A stretch of DNA of 64,000 nt from CAZOOM01 sp964460795 (GTDB lineage: Bacteria > Omnitrophota > Omnitrophia > Omnitrophales > Aquincolibacteriaceae). This document shows positions 36,112 through 44,832 of the stretch, one piece after another; the stretch's first letter is position 1, and every line of letters begins with the position of its first letter. A program made the position numbers and the translations under genes. The stretch is taken from NCBI GenBank assembly GCA_964460795.1, contig CAYWRU010000008.1, positions 1 to 64,000 of the forward strand, in the 5' to 3' direction. The notes under the pieces were generated by a model. It searched no databases. It saw only the letters and a list, made by a program, of their open reading frames with translations, and was not told where the DNA came from.

Positions 36112-36198
36112 ATAAGAGTAGAGAGCGGAGAGTAGAGAGAAAAACAAAATAAAAATTGATCTTCTCTCTACTTTCTACTGACTACTCTCTACTTAACT
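36112..36198. repeat. Intergenic palindromic repeat, TAGAGAG type
   Basis: AGTAGAGAGCGGAGAGTAGA on the left and CTTCTCTCTACTTTCTACTG...CTCTCTACTT on the right are inverted arms around an AT-rich spacer. Same family as 3619-3706. It separates the sugar nucleotidyltransferase gene from metK. Confidence 0.75.
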
Positions 36199-36220
36199 GT
36201 TAAGAGGGAGCAAAAAAATC

Positions 36221-37414
36221 ATGAGCACGCTATCCAATCGTCATTATTTCACCTCTGAATCCGTCAGCGAAGGCCATCCGGATAAAATCTGCGATCAAAT
36301 CTCGGACGCTATCCTCGATGATTTTCTAAAACAGGATGCCCGTTCGCGTGTGGCCTGCGAGTGTTTGGTCACGACCGGCACCGTCATTGTGGCCGGTGAA
36401 ATCACCAGTTCTGCCTATGTGGACATTCCTTCGGTGGTGCGCGGCGTGATCCGGGAAATCGGATATACCGACGCCTCTTACGGTTTTGATTACAAAACCT
36501 GCGGCATTTTGACCGCGATCCAGCAGCAATCTCCGGACATTGCCATGGGAGTTGATACGGGCGGTGCGGGCGATCAGGGCATGATGTTCGGTTATGCAAG
36601 TGATGAAACTCCGGAACTGATGCCGCTTCCGATTGTGCTGGCTCATCGGCTTATGGAAAAATTGGCCGAGATTCGGAAAAAAGGCGAGATCGGATATCTT
36701 CGTCCGGACGCCAAAAGCCAAGTCACGGTGGAATATGATGGAAATACTCCGGTGCGTGTGGATGCGGTCGTAGTCAGCACTCAGCATGATCCGGAAGCCA
36801 CTCAAGAACAGATTGCGCGCGATCTGAAAAAGAAACTGATTCCTCAGGTCATTCCGGCGAAGTGGCTGGATGCAAAAACAAAAATTTTTATTAATCCCAC
36901 GGGACGTTTTGAAATCGGCGGACCGCATGGAGATACCGGACTGACGGGCCGCAAGATTATTGTGGACACCTACGGCGGATTCGGACGCCACGGCGGCGGC
37001 GCCTTCAGCGGCAAGGATCCGTCCAAGGTGGACCGCTCAGCCTGCTATTTCGCACGTTACGCCGCTAAAAATATTGTGGCGAGCGGCGCAGCCAAACGCT
37101 GCGAAATCCAGGTGTCGTATGCGATCGGCGTGGCCCAGCCCATTTCGGTTCGTGTCGAAACCTTTGGAACCAACGTCATTTCCGAAGAAAAAATCGTGGC
37201 AGCCGTGACCAAGCTTTTTGATTTCACGCCGCGAGGCATTATCAAATCGCTGGACCTTTTAAAGCCGGTGTACCGTGCGACTGCAGCCTACGGACATTTT
37301 GGACGCACGGGCGACGGATTCACTTGGGAAAAATTGGATAAAGTGGCTGCGCTTCGTAAGGAATTTGGACTTAGCTCAGCTAAACCCAAGGCCCAAAAAG
37401 CGGGAGTGCGCTAA
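36221..37414 (+). CDS. metK: S-adenosylmethionine synthetase
   Basis: Makes SAM from methionine and ATP. SESVSEGHPDKICDQISDA begins the protein, GAGDQGMMFGYA is the signature hexapeptide region, and GGAFSGKDPSKVDRSA the second signature. The 397-residue length is typical. GAGGGAGC lies before the ATG. It is followed within 2 bp by the first possible start of ahcY, pairing SAM synthesis with removal of S-adenosylhomocysteine. No SAM or SAH riboswitch was recognised upstream. Confidence 0.97.
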   Translation: MSTLSNRHYFTSESVSEGHPDKICDQISDAILDDFLKQDARSRVACECLVTTGTVIVAGEITSSAYVDIPSVVRGVIREIGYTDASYGFDYKTCGILTAIQQQSPDIAMGVDTGGAGDQGMMFGYASDETPELMPLPIVLAHRLMEKLAEIRKKGEIGYLRPDAKSQVTVEYDGNTPVRVDAVVVSTQHDPEATQEQIARDLKKKLIPQVIPAKWLDAKTKIFINPTGRFEIGGPHGDTGLTGRKIIVDTYGGFGRHGGGAFSGKDPSKVDRSACYFARYAAKNIVASGAAKRCEIQVSYAIGVAQPISVRVETFGTNVISEEKIVAAVTKLFDFTPRGIIKSLDLLKPVYRATAAYGHFGRTGDGFTWEKLDKVAALRKEFGLSSAKPKAQKAGVR

Positions 37415-37460
37415 GATGGCATCCTCGACCACGGTTCGTAAAGTATCAGGAGCAAAGGTG

Positions 37461-38774
37461 ATGAAAAATTCCAAAGCACAGGATTTCAAGGTCGCGGATC
37501 TCGGTCTCGCGGATTGGGGACGGAAAGAAATCGAGATTGCAGAGAAGGAAATGCCGGGGCTTATGTCGCTCCGGAAAAAATACGGCAAGCAAAAACCCCT
37601 TCAAGGTGCACGCGTTGCCGGATGCCTTCACATGACGATCCAGACTGCGGTTTTGATCGAGACTTTGATGGAACTCGGCGCGGAGGTGCGCTGGTCCTCC
37701 TGTAATATTTTTTCCACTCAGGATCATGCAGCGGCAGCCATTGCGGCGCGCGGCATTCCGGTCTTTGCCTGGAAAGGGGAGACATTGGAAGAGTATGACT
37801 GGTGTGTCGAGAAGACCATTGTATGGCCGGACGGCAAAGGGCCGAACATGATCCTGGATGACGGCGGAGACCTCACCAAGATGATGCATGAACCGCGTTT
37901 TGCAAAGTATGCAAAAGAAATTCGCGGAATTTCCGAAGAAACCACGACCGGCGTTCACAATTTGATCAAAATGGCGCAGGCGGGAGTTCTTAAATGGCCG
38001 GCCATTAATGTGAATGACTCGGTCACCAAATCCAAATTTGATAATCTTTATGGATGCCGCGAATCTTTGGCCGACGGTTTAAAACGTGCCACGGGTGTGA
38101 TGGTTGCAGGAAAAATCGTGGTCGTTGCTGGTTACGGGGATGTGGGCAAGGGATGCGCGCAGTCCATGCGCGGCTTCGGAGCTCGCGTGGTGATCACAGA
38201 AATCGATCCGATCTGTGCACTTCAAGCGGCGATGGAAGGTTATGAAGTCTGTACGATGTCGGAGATGGCTTCGAAAGGCGATATTTTTGTGACGGCTACC
38301 GGAGTCTGCGACATCATTACGCTGGATCACATGAAACAGATGAAAGACCAGGCCATTGTGTGCAATATCGGGCACTTTGATATTGAGATCGATGTGGCCG
38401 GACTTCAGTCTGTCAAAGGAATCAAGAAAGTAAATATCAAGCCGCAGGTGGATAAATGGATTTTTCCGGACGGCCATGCGATTTTGCTTCTTGCCGAAGG
38501 CCGTTTGGTCAATCTCGGATGCGGGATGGGACATCCTTCTTTTGTGATGTCAAATTCCTTCACCAATCAGGTGCTTGCCCAGATCGAACTCTTCCACAAA
38601 TGGAAAGACTACGAGATTGGTGTGACTTGCCTTCCCAAGAAATTGGATGAAGAGGTCGCGCGCCTTCACTTGGATAAACTCGGCGTCAAACTCGAGCGCC
38701 TCACGGCCAAACAATCCAAGTACCTCGGCATCTCACCCGACGGCCCCTTCAAACCCGAACACTATCGGTACTAG
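37461..38774 (+). CDS. ahcY: Adenosylhomocysteinase
   Basis: Hydrolyses S-adenosylhomocysteine to adenosine and homocysteine with bound NAD+. CNIFSTQDHAAAAI, EETTTGVHNL and the Rossmann loop VVAGYGDVGKGCAQ are diagnostic, and the C-terminal lysine/tyrosine motif PFKPEHYRY closes it. I favour ATG 37461 (AGGAG about 8 bases upstream, protein 437 aa); ATG 37416, just after metK, would add 15 residues and is possible. It ends before a strong bidirectional terminator. Confidence 0.95.
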   Translation: MKNSKAQDFKVADLGLADWGRKEIEIAEKEMPGLMSLRKKYGKQKPLQGARVAGCLHMTIQTAVLIETLMELGAEVRWSSCNIFSTQDHAAAAIAARGIPVFAWKGETLEEYDWCVEKTIVWPDGKGPNMILDDGGDLTKMMHEPRFAKYAKEIRGISEETTTGVHNLIKMAQAGVLKWPAINVNDSVTKSKFDNLYGCRESLADGLKRATGVMVAGKIVVVAGYGDVGKGCAQSMRGFGARVVITEIDPICALQAAMEGYEVCTMSEMASKGDIFVTATGVCDIITLDHMKQMKDQAIVCNIGHFDIEIDVAGLQSVKGIKKVNIKPQVDKWIFPDGHAILLLAEGRLVNLGCGMGHPSFVMSNSFTNQVLAQIELFHKWKDYEIGVTCLPKKLDEEVARLHLDKLGVKLERLTAKQSKYLGISPDGPFKPEHYRY

Positions 38775-38795
38775 TTCCGGGACAATTGTAAGCAT

Positions 38796-38831
38796 AAAAA
38801 AACCGGTGCGGTTTTTCCGCACCGGTTTTTC
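38796..38831. terminator. Bidirectional terminator between ahcY and the RGG-protein gene
   Basis: An A-run and ACCGGTGCGG pair with CCGCACCGGT and a T-run around a five-T loop. The symmetry lets it stop transcription from both convergent genes. Confidence 0.92.
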
Positions 38832-38858
38832 GTTGTGATTTAAATTTAAAAATCAGGG

Positions 38859-39296
38859 TTAATCCCGCTCTTTACGGCGGAAAAAGGGTTTGCCGCCGCC
38901 TTTATGAAATCCGCCTCCGCTCCGGCGTTGGCCGTGGGGATTGTCAAAAGTTCTGACTCCGCCGCCGAAGGAACGATTCCCGCTGTCATCCGAACGCGGG
39001 GCGCCGCCAAAACCACGGGGCCGATCCGAGTGCCGGGGTCCACGCTCATCACGAAACGGGCGAGAAGGTCTTCCATCCCGAAAAGGAGGACGGGAAGGCC
39101 GGTCGCTGCGAAAAGGACGAGAAAAGGATTTCTGTTCGTAGGATTTCCCCTGGGAAGATTGGGCAAGCAGGGTATCAATTTTCTTCTCTAAGAAGGCGAG
39201 CTGCTGCTGAATTTTCTTCAGCATTGTCGCCATATCGGGCTCTTCGGCTGCGTTAAATTGTTCTTCTTCCGATTCGTCTTGAATAGGATCACTCAT
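38859..39296 (-). CDS. Arg/Gly-rich protein with coiled-coil N-terminus
   Basis: 145 residues. An acidic head (DESEEEQFNAAEEPD) is followed by a short coiled coil (MLKKIQQQLAFLEKKID). A long low-complexity tail full of RPFR, DRPSRP, RGFGG and SGGGFHKGGG ends in FFRRKERD. RGG/RPF tails of this kind bind RNA and can drive condensate formation in other proteins. I do not know this family by name. The minus frame is preferred over overlapping plus-strand frames because of its ordered acidic/coiled-coil/RGG layout and because it ends at a shared terminator. Confidence 0.8.
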   Translation of the reverse strand: MSDPIQDESEEEQFNAAEEPDMATMLKKIQQQLAFLEKKIDTLLAQSSQGKSYEQKSFSRPFRSDRPSRPPFRDGRPSRPFRDERGPRHSDRPRGFGGAPRSDDSGNRSFGGGVRTFDNPHGQRRSGGGFHKGGGKPFFRRKERD

Positions 39297-39337
39297 GATG
39301 AGGCCTCGTATTTTTTTGGCTAGAGCGTTTAATGGAG

Positions 39338-39418
39338 AGAGTAAAAAGTAGCAAGTAGAGAGAAACGCCGACCTTCACATGCAGTTTCTTTCTGCTTTCT
39401 ACGCTCTACTTTCTATTC
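39338..39418. repeat. Intergenic palindromic repeat, TAGAGAG type
   Basis: GAGTAAAAAGTAGCAAGTAG with GAGAGAAACG on the left and TTTCTTTCTGCTTTCTACGC then TCTACTTTCTATT on the right. It lies in the 334-bp gap between the RGG-protein start and the FecR-protein start; the remaining gap holds the promoter at 39538 and nothing else recognised. Confidence 0.7.
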
Positions 39419-39537
39419 ACACAAAATCAATCGCAATAGTTTGTTGTTATGGGTGCGGTGCTGTCTGCGATCCGCTGTGGAGTTGTAAAATTTAGGGCCT
39501 CTCGGCGGCCTTCCTTGAACCGTATAAGGAGTCCTGC

Positions 39538-39566
39538 TTGTTTCATCCGGACGCGTGTAGTATAAC
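39538..39566 (+). promoter_or_regulatory. Candidate promoter of the FecR-domain gene
   Basis: TTGTTT at 39538-39543 and TATAAC at 39561-39566 with a 17-base spacer. It supports the downstream ATG at 39631 as translation start, since the in-frame TTG at 39538 would be part of the -35 box. Confidence 0.5.
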
Positions 39567-39630
39567 CTTAATCGCGCCGGAAAAGTCAATTTTTTATCAA
39601 CCTTCCAAAACCCCGGAATGGGGGGAAGAA

Positions 39631-40896
39631 ATGGAGAAAGCGATGCAAAGGTTTCGACATTTAGGCGGGTTTCGGCACCCATTTTTTTTGATGGGCCTTT
39701 TTTGGATAGGCATGTGCCTGCTCCCGCAAGGCGCAGGGGCGGATGTGCTAGCATCGGATGACGATGGCGTCCTTATTGTGGGAGATCCTTCTGAAAATAC
39801 ATCGGCTTCGGCAGACTCGATTGCAGAAGACCTTCTTTCTGATCAGGCTGACCATAAGGCTTCAGTGGTCTCTTTTGAGGGAACTGTTTATGCCATGAAA
39901 AAAGGAGAGTCCTCATGGGCGGAAATCCAGCAGGCAGCGGAGGTTCATGAGGGCGATAAAATCCGGACGGATGCGGGTGCAACGGCTGAAATCGCCTATG
40001 ACAGCACCCTGTTGAATTTAACGCATTTAAAAGAAAATACAGTTGCTGAATTTCGTTCGATTGAACCCACGGATGTTTATTTGGAAGACGGGACCCTTTT
40101 CAATGCGCTGGACGGACTTGATGCGGACAGTTCCTATCAGGTCTCAACACCTACCTACGTCGCAGCGGTACGCGGCACACATTTTGATGTTCAGTTTGAT
40201 CAAGCTACTCAGCAATTTTCTGCGGCGACGTTAAGTCCCGAAGAAGGTGTGGGATCGAGCAAAATTTTTGTGAGTGATCCAAACCTTGGCGCCTCCGCGG
40301 AAACCCTAGAAGTCCGTGAGGGGAATCAAATCGATGTTCCGCGAGGTCAGCGCCTTTTACCGGAATTTGTTCAGGCTGCAGCACCGCAAAGAATCCAGGC
40401 TGCACATGAGGCTTTTTCAAATTTTAGAAACCGCATGCCCCAATTTGATGAACAAAGAAAAATGGGCCGTGAAAAAATGGAAAAGAGGCGAGAATTTATG
40501 GCTGAACGGCAAGCAGGACGCCCGGGACAGCCCTCGCTTGACCGTTTAGGTGGAAAGAATTCTGGACAAACCGGCCCTGAGATCGGGAAGGATCGCCGAG
40601 AACGAATCAAAGAGAGCTTCGATGCAGGACACGATCGTCGGGAGGGGGGCCGCGGACCTCAAAATACAGAAAATGCCGGAGAAAAAATAGGCAAACCTCT
40701 TTTCGAAAATCCCAATGGACCGATTGCAACTTTGGGGCAAGCTCGCCGAGAGGAGCGCAGGGAAAAGATGCGGGAAAACCGGGATCTTCCTTCTGGAAAC
40801 CGTATTTTTGAGAATCGCGAGCCCTCTCAGCCGCTTCAAAATTCTGGATCCGGACCGGTCCGGGCACGATTGCAGGAGAGAAGAAAAGACCGATAA
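39631..40896 (+). CDS. Secreted FecR-domain protein with Arg/Glu-rich tail
   Basis: About 421 residues from ATG 39631, preceded by GGGGGGAAGAA. A signal peptide (FFLMGLFWIGMCLL...GAGA) precedes the FecR domain at about 80-200: VVSFEGTVYAMKKGES, VHEGDKIRTDAGATAEI, STPTYVAAVRGTHFDV. The rest is charged and disordered, rich in R, E and G (ERREKMRENRDL). No FecI-type sigma factor or TonB receptor is nearby, so it may be a stand-alone periplasmic or surface FecR protein as in many environmental phyla. Confidence 0.8.
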   Translation: MEKAMQRFRHLGGFRHPFFLMGLFWIGMCLLPQGAGADVLASDDDGVLIVGDPSENTSASADSIAEDLLSDQADHKASVVSFEGTVYAMKKGESSWAEIQQAAEVHEGDKIRTDAGATAEIAYDSTLLNLTHLKENTVAEFRSIEPTDVYLEDGTLFNALDGLDADSSYQVSTPTYVAAVRGTHFDVQFDQATQQFSAATLSPEEGVGSSKIFVSDPNLGASAETLEVREGNQIDVPRGQRLLPEFVQAAAPQRIQAAHEAFSNFRNRMPQFDEQRKMGREKMEKRREFMAERQAGRPGQPSLDRLGGKNSGQTGPEIGKDRRERIKESFDAGHDRREGGRGPQNTENAGEKIGKPLFENPNGPIATLGQARREERREKMRENRDLPSGNRIFENREPSQPLQNSGSGPVRARLQERRKDR

Positions 40897-40981
40897 AAAT
40901 TTTAGATGGTCAAAAATCCAAACACCCAGTAAACTCGCTCTGCAGTTTAACCTTCACAGGTCTTTTAAATCATAAGGATCC

Positions 40982-41902
40982 ATGCCTATGTTAAAAAAAT
41001 ATACCGCCGTGTTTTTATTTGTTTTGTGGATATCTGCGGGATTAGGAAATGCGGCTGAAAATAGCGGACTGCCGAAGGGGGCGAAAACCATCCCCACCAA
41101 AGGTCCCTATGCTCATCATGTGGAAAGCGCCACGAGCCCGGATGGTTTGGCGTGGACGCGGGATCAACAAACCATTGCGGAGCATGCTTCAGTGCCTTGC
41201 GCCATTGCTTTGGACGCCGGCCGGATTTTGGTTTATTACGTGGATGCGTCGCAACTTCCTGAGACCATCAATGGATCGGAGTCGTTGGATGGTGGAAAAA
41301 CCTGGAAAGTCCTGGGCGTGACCATCGAAGGCCTCTCAGGAACTAAGGCCGTGGATCCCAGCATCGTCAAATTGCCGGATGGGCGTTTGCGGCTTTACTA
41401 TTTTAATGTTCACGGTGAAATCAATCAGCACGGAGAGCATTCTATTTATAGTGCGGTCTCGGACGATGGCGTGCATTTTAAAGAAGAGAAAGAGGTTTAT
41501 CGGCATCGGGGACTTGTGGATCCGGATATTTTTTGGACTGGAACCAATTGGCGCATGTATGTTTATAATTTGCATGATCGTGCCACGATCATGGCGCAAA
41601 GTGAGGATGGTCTCACGTTCCAAGATGCAGGGACGCTTCCGCTCCGGGGTTGGGGTACAGTGGCGCCGGTTTCTCTTGGCGACAAACGCTTTCGGCTTTA
41701 CGCCTTTGAGCAGCCGAGTTCCCATTCCATTCATAGTTTTACGTCCACGGACCTCATTCGCTGGGTGAAGGAAGGCGGAGTCCGCCTGACGGTCAATAAA
41801 GATGAAAACATTACGGATCCTTTTCCCGTGAAACTTATAGACGGTTCCTGGAAAATGTTTTTTAAAGTGGAACCTGCCCACGAACACGCCAAGAAAAAAT
41901 AA
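40982..41902 (+). CDS. Secreted beta-propeller protein (glycosidase-like)
   Basis: 306 residues with a signal peptide (TAVFLFVLWISAGLGNA). Repeating blades carry Asp-box-like or GH43-like phrases: SPDGLAWTRD, ESLDGGKTWKVLG, VDPSIVKLPDGRLRLYYF, SDDGVHFKEE, VDPDIFWTG, SEDGLTFQDAG, TDPFPVKL. This is the look of five-bladed glycosidase-like or sialidase-like propellers. A substrate cannot be named, and catalytic carboxylates are not certain. It is 85 bp from the FecR gene and 22 bp from the AlkD gene. Confidence 0.7.
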   Translation: MPMLKKYTAVFLFVLWISAGLGNAAENSGLPKGAKTIPTKGPYAHHVESATSPDGLAWTRDQQTIAEHASVPCAIALDAGRILVYYVDASQLPETINGSESLDGGKTWKVLGVTIEGLSGTKAVDPSIVKLPDGRLRLYYFNVHGEINQHGEHSIYSAVSDDGVHFKEEKEVYRHRGLVDPDIFWTGTNWRMYVYNLHDRATIMAQSEDGLTFQDAGTLPLRGWGTVAPVSLGDKRFRLYAFEQPSSHSIHSFTSTDLIRWVKEGGVRLTVNKDENITDPFPVKLIDGSWKMFFKVEPAHEHAKKK

Positions 41903-41924
41903 TCGAAGGCGTCCGCAGTAAAAA

Positions 41925-42632
41925 ATGCTGAGTGAGATTAAAAAAGAGTTGAGGAAACAGGGTGATCCTCAAAAAGCCAGGATCCTTCAGCGATTTTTTA
42001 AAACCGGTCCCGGAGAATATGCCGAAGGCGATCAGTTTTTAGGCATCACAGTTCCGGTGATGCGGGCACTCTCCATTCGCTACGCCGCTTTAAGTCTGAC
42101 GGACGCCACAAAGCTTCTTCATTCGCGGATTCATGAATCACGCCTTCTGGCCCTTCTTATTCTGATCCGGCAATTCCAGCGCGCTGATAAAAAAGAACAG
42201 GCCGTGATTTACCGTCTTTATTTAAAACATACCCGTTTCATTAACAACTGGGATTTGGTGGATGCGAGCGCTAAGCATATCGTGGGCGCATTTCTTTATA
42301 AGAGGGATAGAAATATTTTGACCCGGCTTGCTCGTTCCAGGTTGCTTTGGGAAAGACGCATTGGCATTATCGCTACGTTTTATTTTATTGAGCGGCATCA
42401 ATTTCAGGATACATTCCGCATCGCAAAGATCCTGCTGAAGGATCCGCATGATTTGATTCATAAGGCCGTAGGTTGGATGCTTCGCGAAACGGGGAAGCGG
42501 AATCTTGCAGAAGAAGAAAAATTCTTAAAGAAATATTACCGCCAGATGCCCCGCACTGCACTCCGCTATGCTATTGAGCGATTCCCCGAATCCATGCGGC
42601 TATCATATTTAAAAGCAAAGATCATCCGTTAA
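41925..42632 (+). CDS. DNA alkylation repair protein (AlkD-like)
   Basis: 235 residues of HEAT-like helices. Family phrases: GDQFLGITVPVMRAL, ESRLLALLILIRQF, FINNWDLVDASAKHIVG, LWERRIGIIATFYFI, DLIHKAVGWMLRETGKR and MPRTALRYAIERFPE. AlkD removes bulky or cationic alkylated bases without base flipping. Complete and of normal length; no adaptation operon around it. Confidence 0.92.
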   Translation: MLSEIKKELRKQGDPQKARILQRFFKTGPGEYAEGDQFLGITVPVMRALSIRYAALSLTDATKLLHSRIHESRLLALLILIRQFQRADKKEQAVIYRLYLKHTRFINNWDLVDASAKHIVGAFLYKRDRNILTRLARSRLLWERRIGIIATFYFIERHQFQDTFRIAKILLKDPHDLIHKAVGWMLRETGKRNLAEEEKFLKKYYRQMPRTALRYAIERFPESMRLSYLKAKIIR

Positions 42633-42749
42633 AAAAGCCCTTCATTTTTTAGTTCAAGGTCATTCCAGCCTTCAATTTCTAACAACTCTTAGCATCATTC
42701 AAAAAAAACCAGTCTATTCTCCCTCTTGTATTTTTGCGAGCCTCCCGCC

Positions 42750-42778
42750 TTGCAATACCTTTTCCTATAAGGAATACT
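42750..42778 (+). promoter_or_regulatory. Candidate promoter of the HTH-PilZ and giant genes
   Basis: TTGCAA at 42750-42755 and AATACT at 42773-42778, 17 bases apart, each 4/6 to consensus. It lies 40 bp before the HTH-PilZ start in a 185-bp gap with no other recognised feature. Confidence 0.35.
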
Positions 42779-42817
42779 TTTTGAAATTATCTTTTATCCG
42801 ATTTATCCGAGGTAACC

Positions 42818-43339
42818 GTGGAAGAAACTTCTTTAGAGAAAATTAAAATAATGACCGCCCAAGAGGTAAGCATTTTTCTCCGCCTTCCCATGACCACGGT
42901 GTATGAGATGACTTCCAAAGGGAAATTGAGCGGTGTCAAATGCGGACGCCAATGGCGTTATCAAAAAGCGGATGTTCTTCAGTATCTTAATCGCGGGCGG
43001 CCCACCGCTGGCGACGCATCATCCCATGAAAAAAGAAAATTTCCACGTCTCAAGACCTGCCTCTCGGCCAAGCTCGCAGGATTACTTTCGGAAACGAAGG
43101 GGCTCGAATACGAGGGGTGCATTCGTAATATCAGTGAAGAGGGGCTTTTGATTGACTGCGCTCCGTTTCAATTAGAGCCAGGAGATCCGGTTAGGATCTC
43201 CTTCGCCTTGACGGACCCAATTGAAATAATTTCCGTAGACGCGCGAGTCGTTCATCAAAAAATGACTTCCTATCAGGGAATCAAGCTTCGAAATCTTTCG
43301 CCCAGGGTGCGGGAAAGGATCCGCGAATATGTGGGCTAA
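42818..43339 (+). CDS. Excisionase-type HTH + PilZ domain protein
   Basis: 173 residues. Residues about 11-60 form a winged HTH of the excisionase/MerR-like type (MTAQEVSIFLRLPMTTVYEM...WRYQKADVLQYL, split here). Residues about 70-172 are a PilZ domain with the c-di-GMP-binding signatures R-x3-R (RKFPR) and N-x-S-x2-G (NISEEG). The pairing suggests a DNA-binding protein whose activity follows cyclic di-GMP (inference). Its stop overlaps the start of the giant gene by 11 bp, so the two are translationally coupled. Start is GTG 42818 with CGAGG upstream. Confidence 0.85.
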   Translation: MEETSLEKIKIMTAQEVSIFLRLPMTTVYEMTSKGKLSGVKCGRQWRYQKADVLQYLNRGRPTAGDASSHEKRKFPRLKTCLSAKLAGLLSETKGLEYEGCIRNISEEGLLIDCAPFQLEPGDPVRISFALTDPIEIISVDARVVHQKMTSYQGIKLRNLSPRVRERIREYVG

Positions 43340-44832
43340 ATCAAAAAGAGTAATTGCGCTGGTCATGAGTGTGATCTTCGTGACCACGGATATCTCTTGG
43401 GCCGCGCCTGCCCAGCCCTTGCCTCGTCCTTCTATGAATTCGGAATTAAAATTCGAACTCGCTCCTGAATTCGGACAGATTGACGAGTCGTACCAGGGAA
43501 CATCCAAAAAGACAATCATTTACATTCAAGATGCACACGATTCCTTGGAAGCTCAGGAGAACATTGCAAAAATCATCAACTCGCTGGTTATTCAAAACGG
43601 AGTCAAAACAGTTTTTGAAGAAGGTTATGAGGGGCCCGTTCCTACGGACAAATATTTCGACGTGATTCAGGATCCCGTCATTCGTGAAAAGGTGGCCTAC
43701 TATTTAATGGATCATCTCGGAATCGGCGGTGCGGAATATGCCCATATCAATCGATTTAAATCCGAAAGCCTAAATTCGAAGCACGAAACAATATCAAATG
43801 ATCAAAATTCAAAAATTCAAAACAAAAACGTCTCGAATTTGGATCATTCTGATTTTGAATTTGTTTCGGATTTCGAGCTTCGGAATTCGGATTTTAGACC
43901 GACTGATTGGCAGTTGATGGGTGCTGATTCCATCAAACTCCACAAGGCCAATATCAAGGCTTATCGCCGAGCGGCCCGGCAGCAGAAAGGCATTGCATCA
44001 GACCTCACCGTGCTTGAAAAAGAAATCCGGGCGCTGGCCAATCTTCATTTCCCTTCAGAACTCAAGGAATGGATGCGGCAAAAAGAGGCATTCGATGAAA
44101 ATCGCCTCCCGCTGCTTGATTATCTAAAACGCACCTTGGGATTCATGAGCCGCAAGGCCTATCCCGGAATTCAGCTGATTCTGGAGGCTGAAAAATCCAC
44201 TCTGCCGGAAGTTTTAGAGAAGGCAAGGCAGATGAATGCCAAAGACCTTTTTATTGAAATAGAAAAAATGGAAATGGATCTAGCGAAAGAGTTTCTAAAA
44301 AATGAGCGGGACCGGAAGATTTTCGGGTATTACAGGGAAATCAGGCTTCTCAAGCGTTTGAACGATCTTTGTCTGAGTTTTCCGGAGTATCAGGCGGTTC
44401 AAGGCAGTTTGGATCGGCTTAATACCCAGCAAATGGGGGAGTTCATTGGGCTTGAGGCAAAGAAAACACTTGTTCTCTCAAAGCGATGGGAAAAAAAGAT
44501 CAAGGAAGCCATTCGGTTTTACGACATCGCAGAGCGCCGCGATGAAGTGATTTCAAAGCAACTAGAAACTTTCCTCAAAAACCCTAATGAGCAAGTTGCT
44601 ATTCTCGTTTTTGGCGGATTCCATAAAAATAGTATTCGTGAGATTCTGAAAAAGCAGGATTTTTCCTATTCTGTCGTGACACCCCAAATAGGCACTCCAA
44701 GCTCTCGCCACAAGGATTATTATAAAAAACTGATGAGCGGCGGACATCTTCCATTTGCGCTTCCTGCCCCTCTTCGGACAGCCTCGCGGCCCGAAACTCG
44801 TTTTGAAATGGCACTCGATCATCCTGAGTTAT
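43329..44832 (+). other. Giant protein module 1: signal peptide and TraB/ChaN-like domain
   Basis: Residues 1 to about 500. After the signal peptide comes IIYIQDAHDSLEAQENI with D68-A-H70-D. ERRD is at 402-405 and GGFH at 429-432, near FSYSVVTPQIG. The order His-rich start, E-R-R-D and G-G-F-H resembles the TraB/PrgY-ChaN-EreA superfamily. About 45 residues near 148-193 (SNDQNSKIQNK..., DFEFVSDFELRNSDFR) are translated ATTCGAAA-type repeat DNA, inserted between conserved parts of the domain. Confidence 0.6.

Noticed and set aside
36107..36220. SAM riboswitch ahead of metK
   Set aside because: The leader is occupied by the TAGAGAG repeat; no conserved SAM-box core seen.
38904..39191. Plus-strand open frames opposite the RGG-protein gene
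   Set aside because: They have no recognisable composition or ribosome binding site; the minus frame has an ordered acidic, coiled-coil and RGG layout and a proper terminator.
39413..39754. Minus-strand open frame upstream of the FecR gene
   Set aside because: It covers the promoter and the signal-peptide region of the FecR gene; shadow of that gene.
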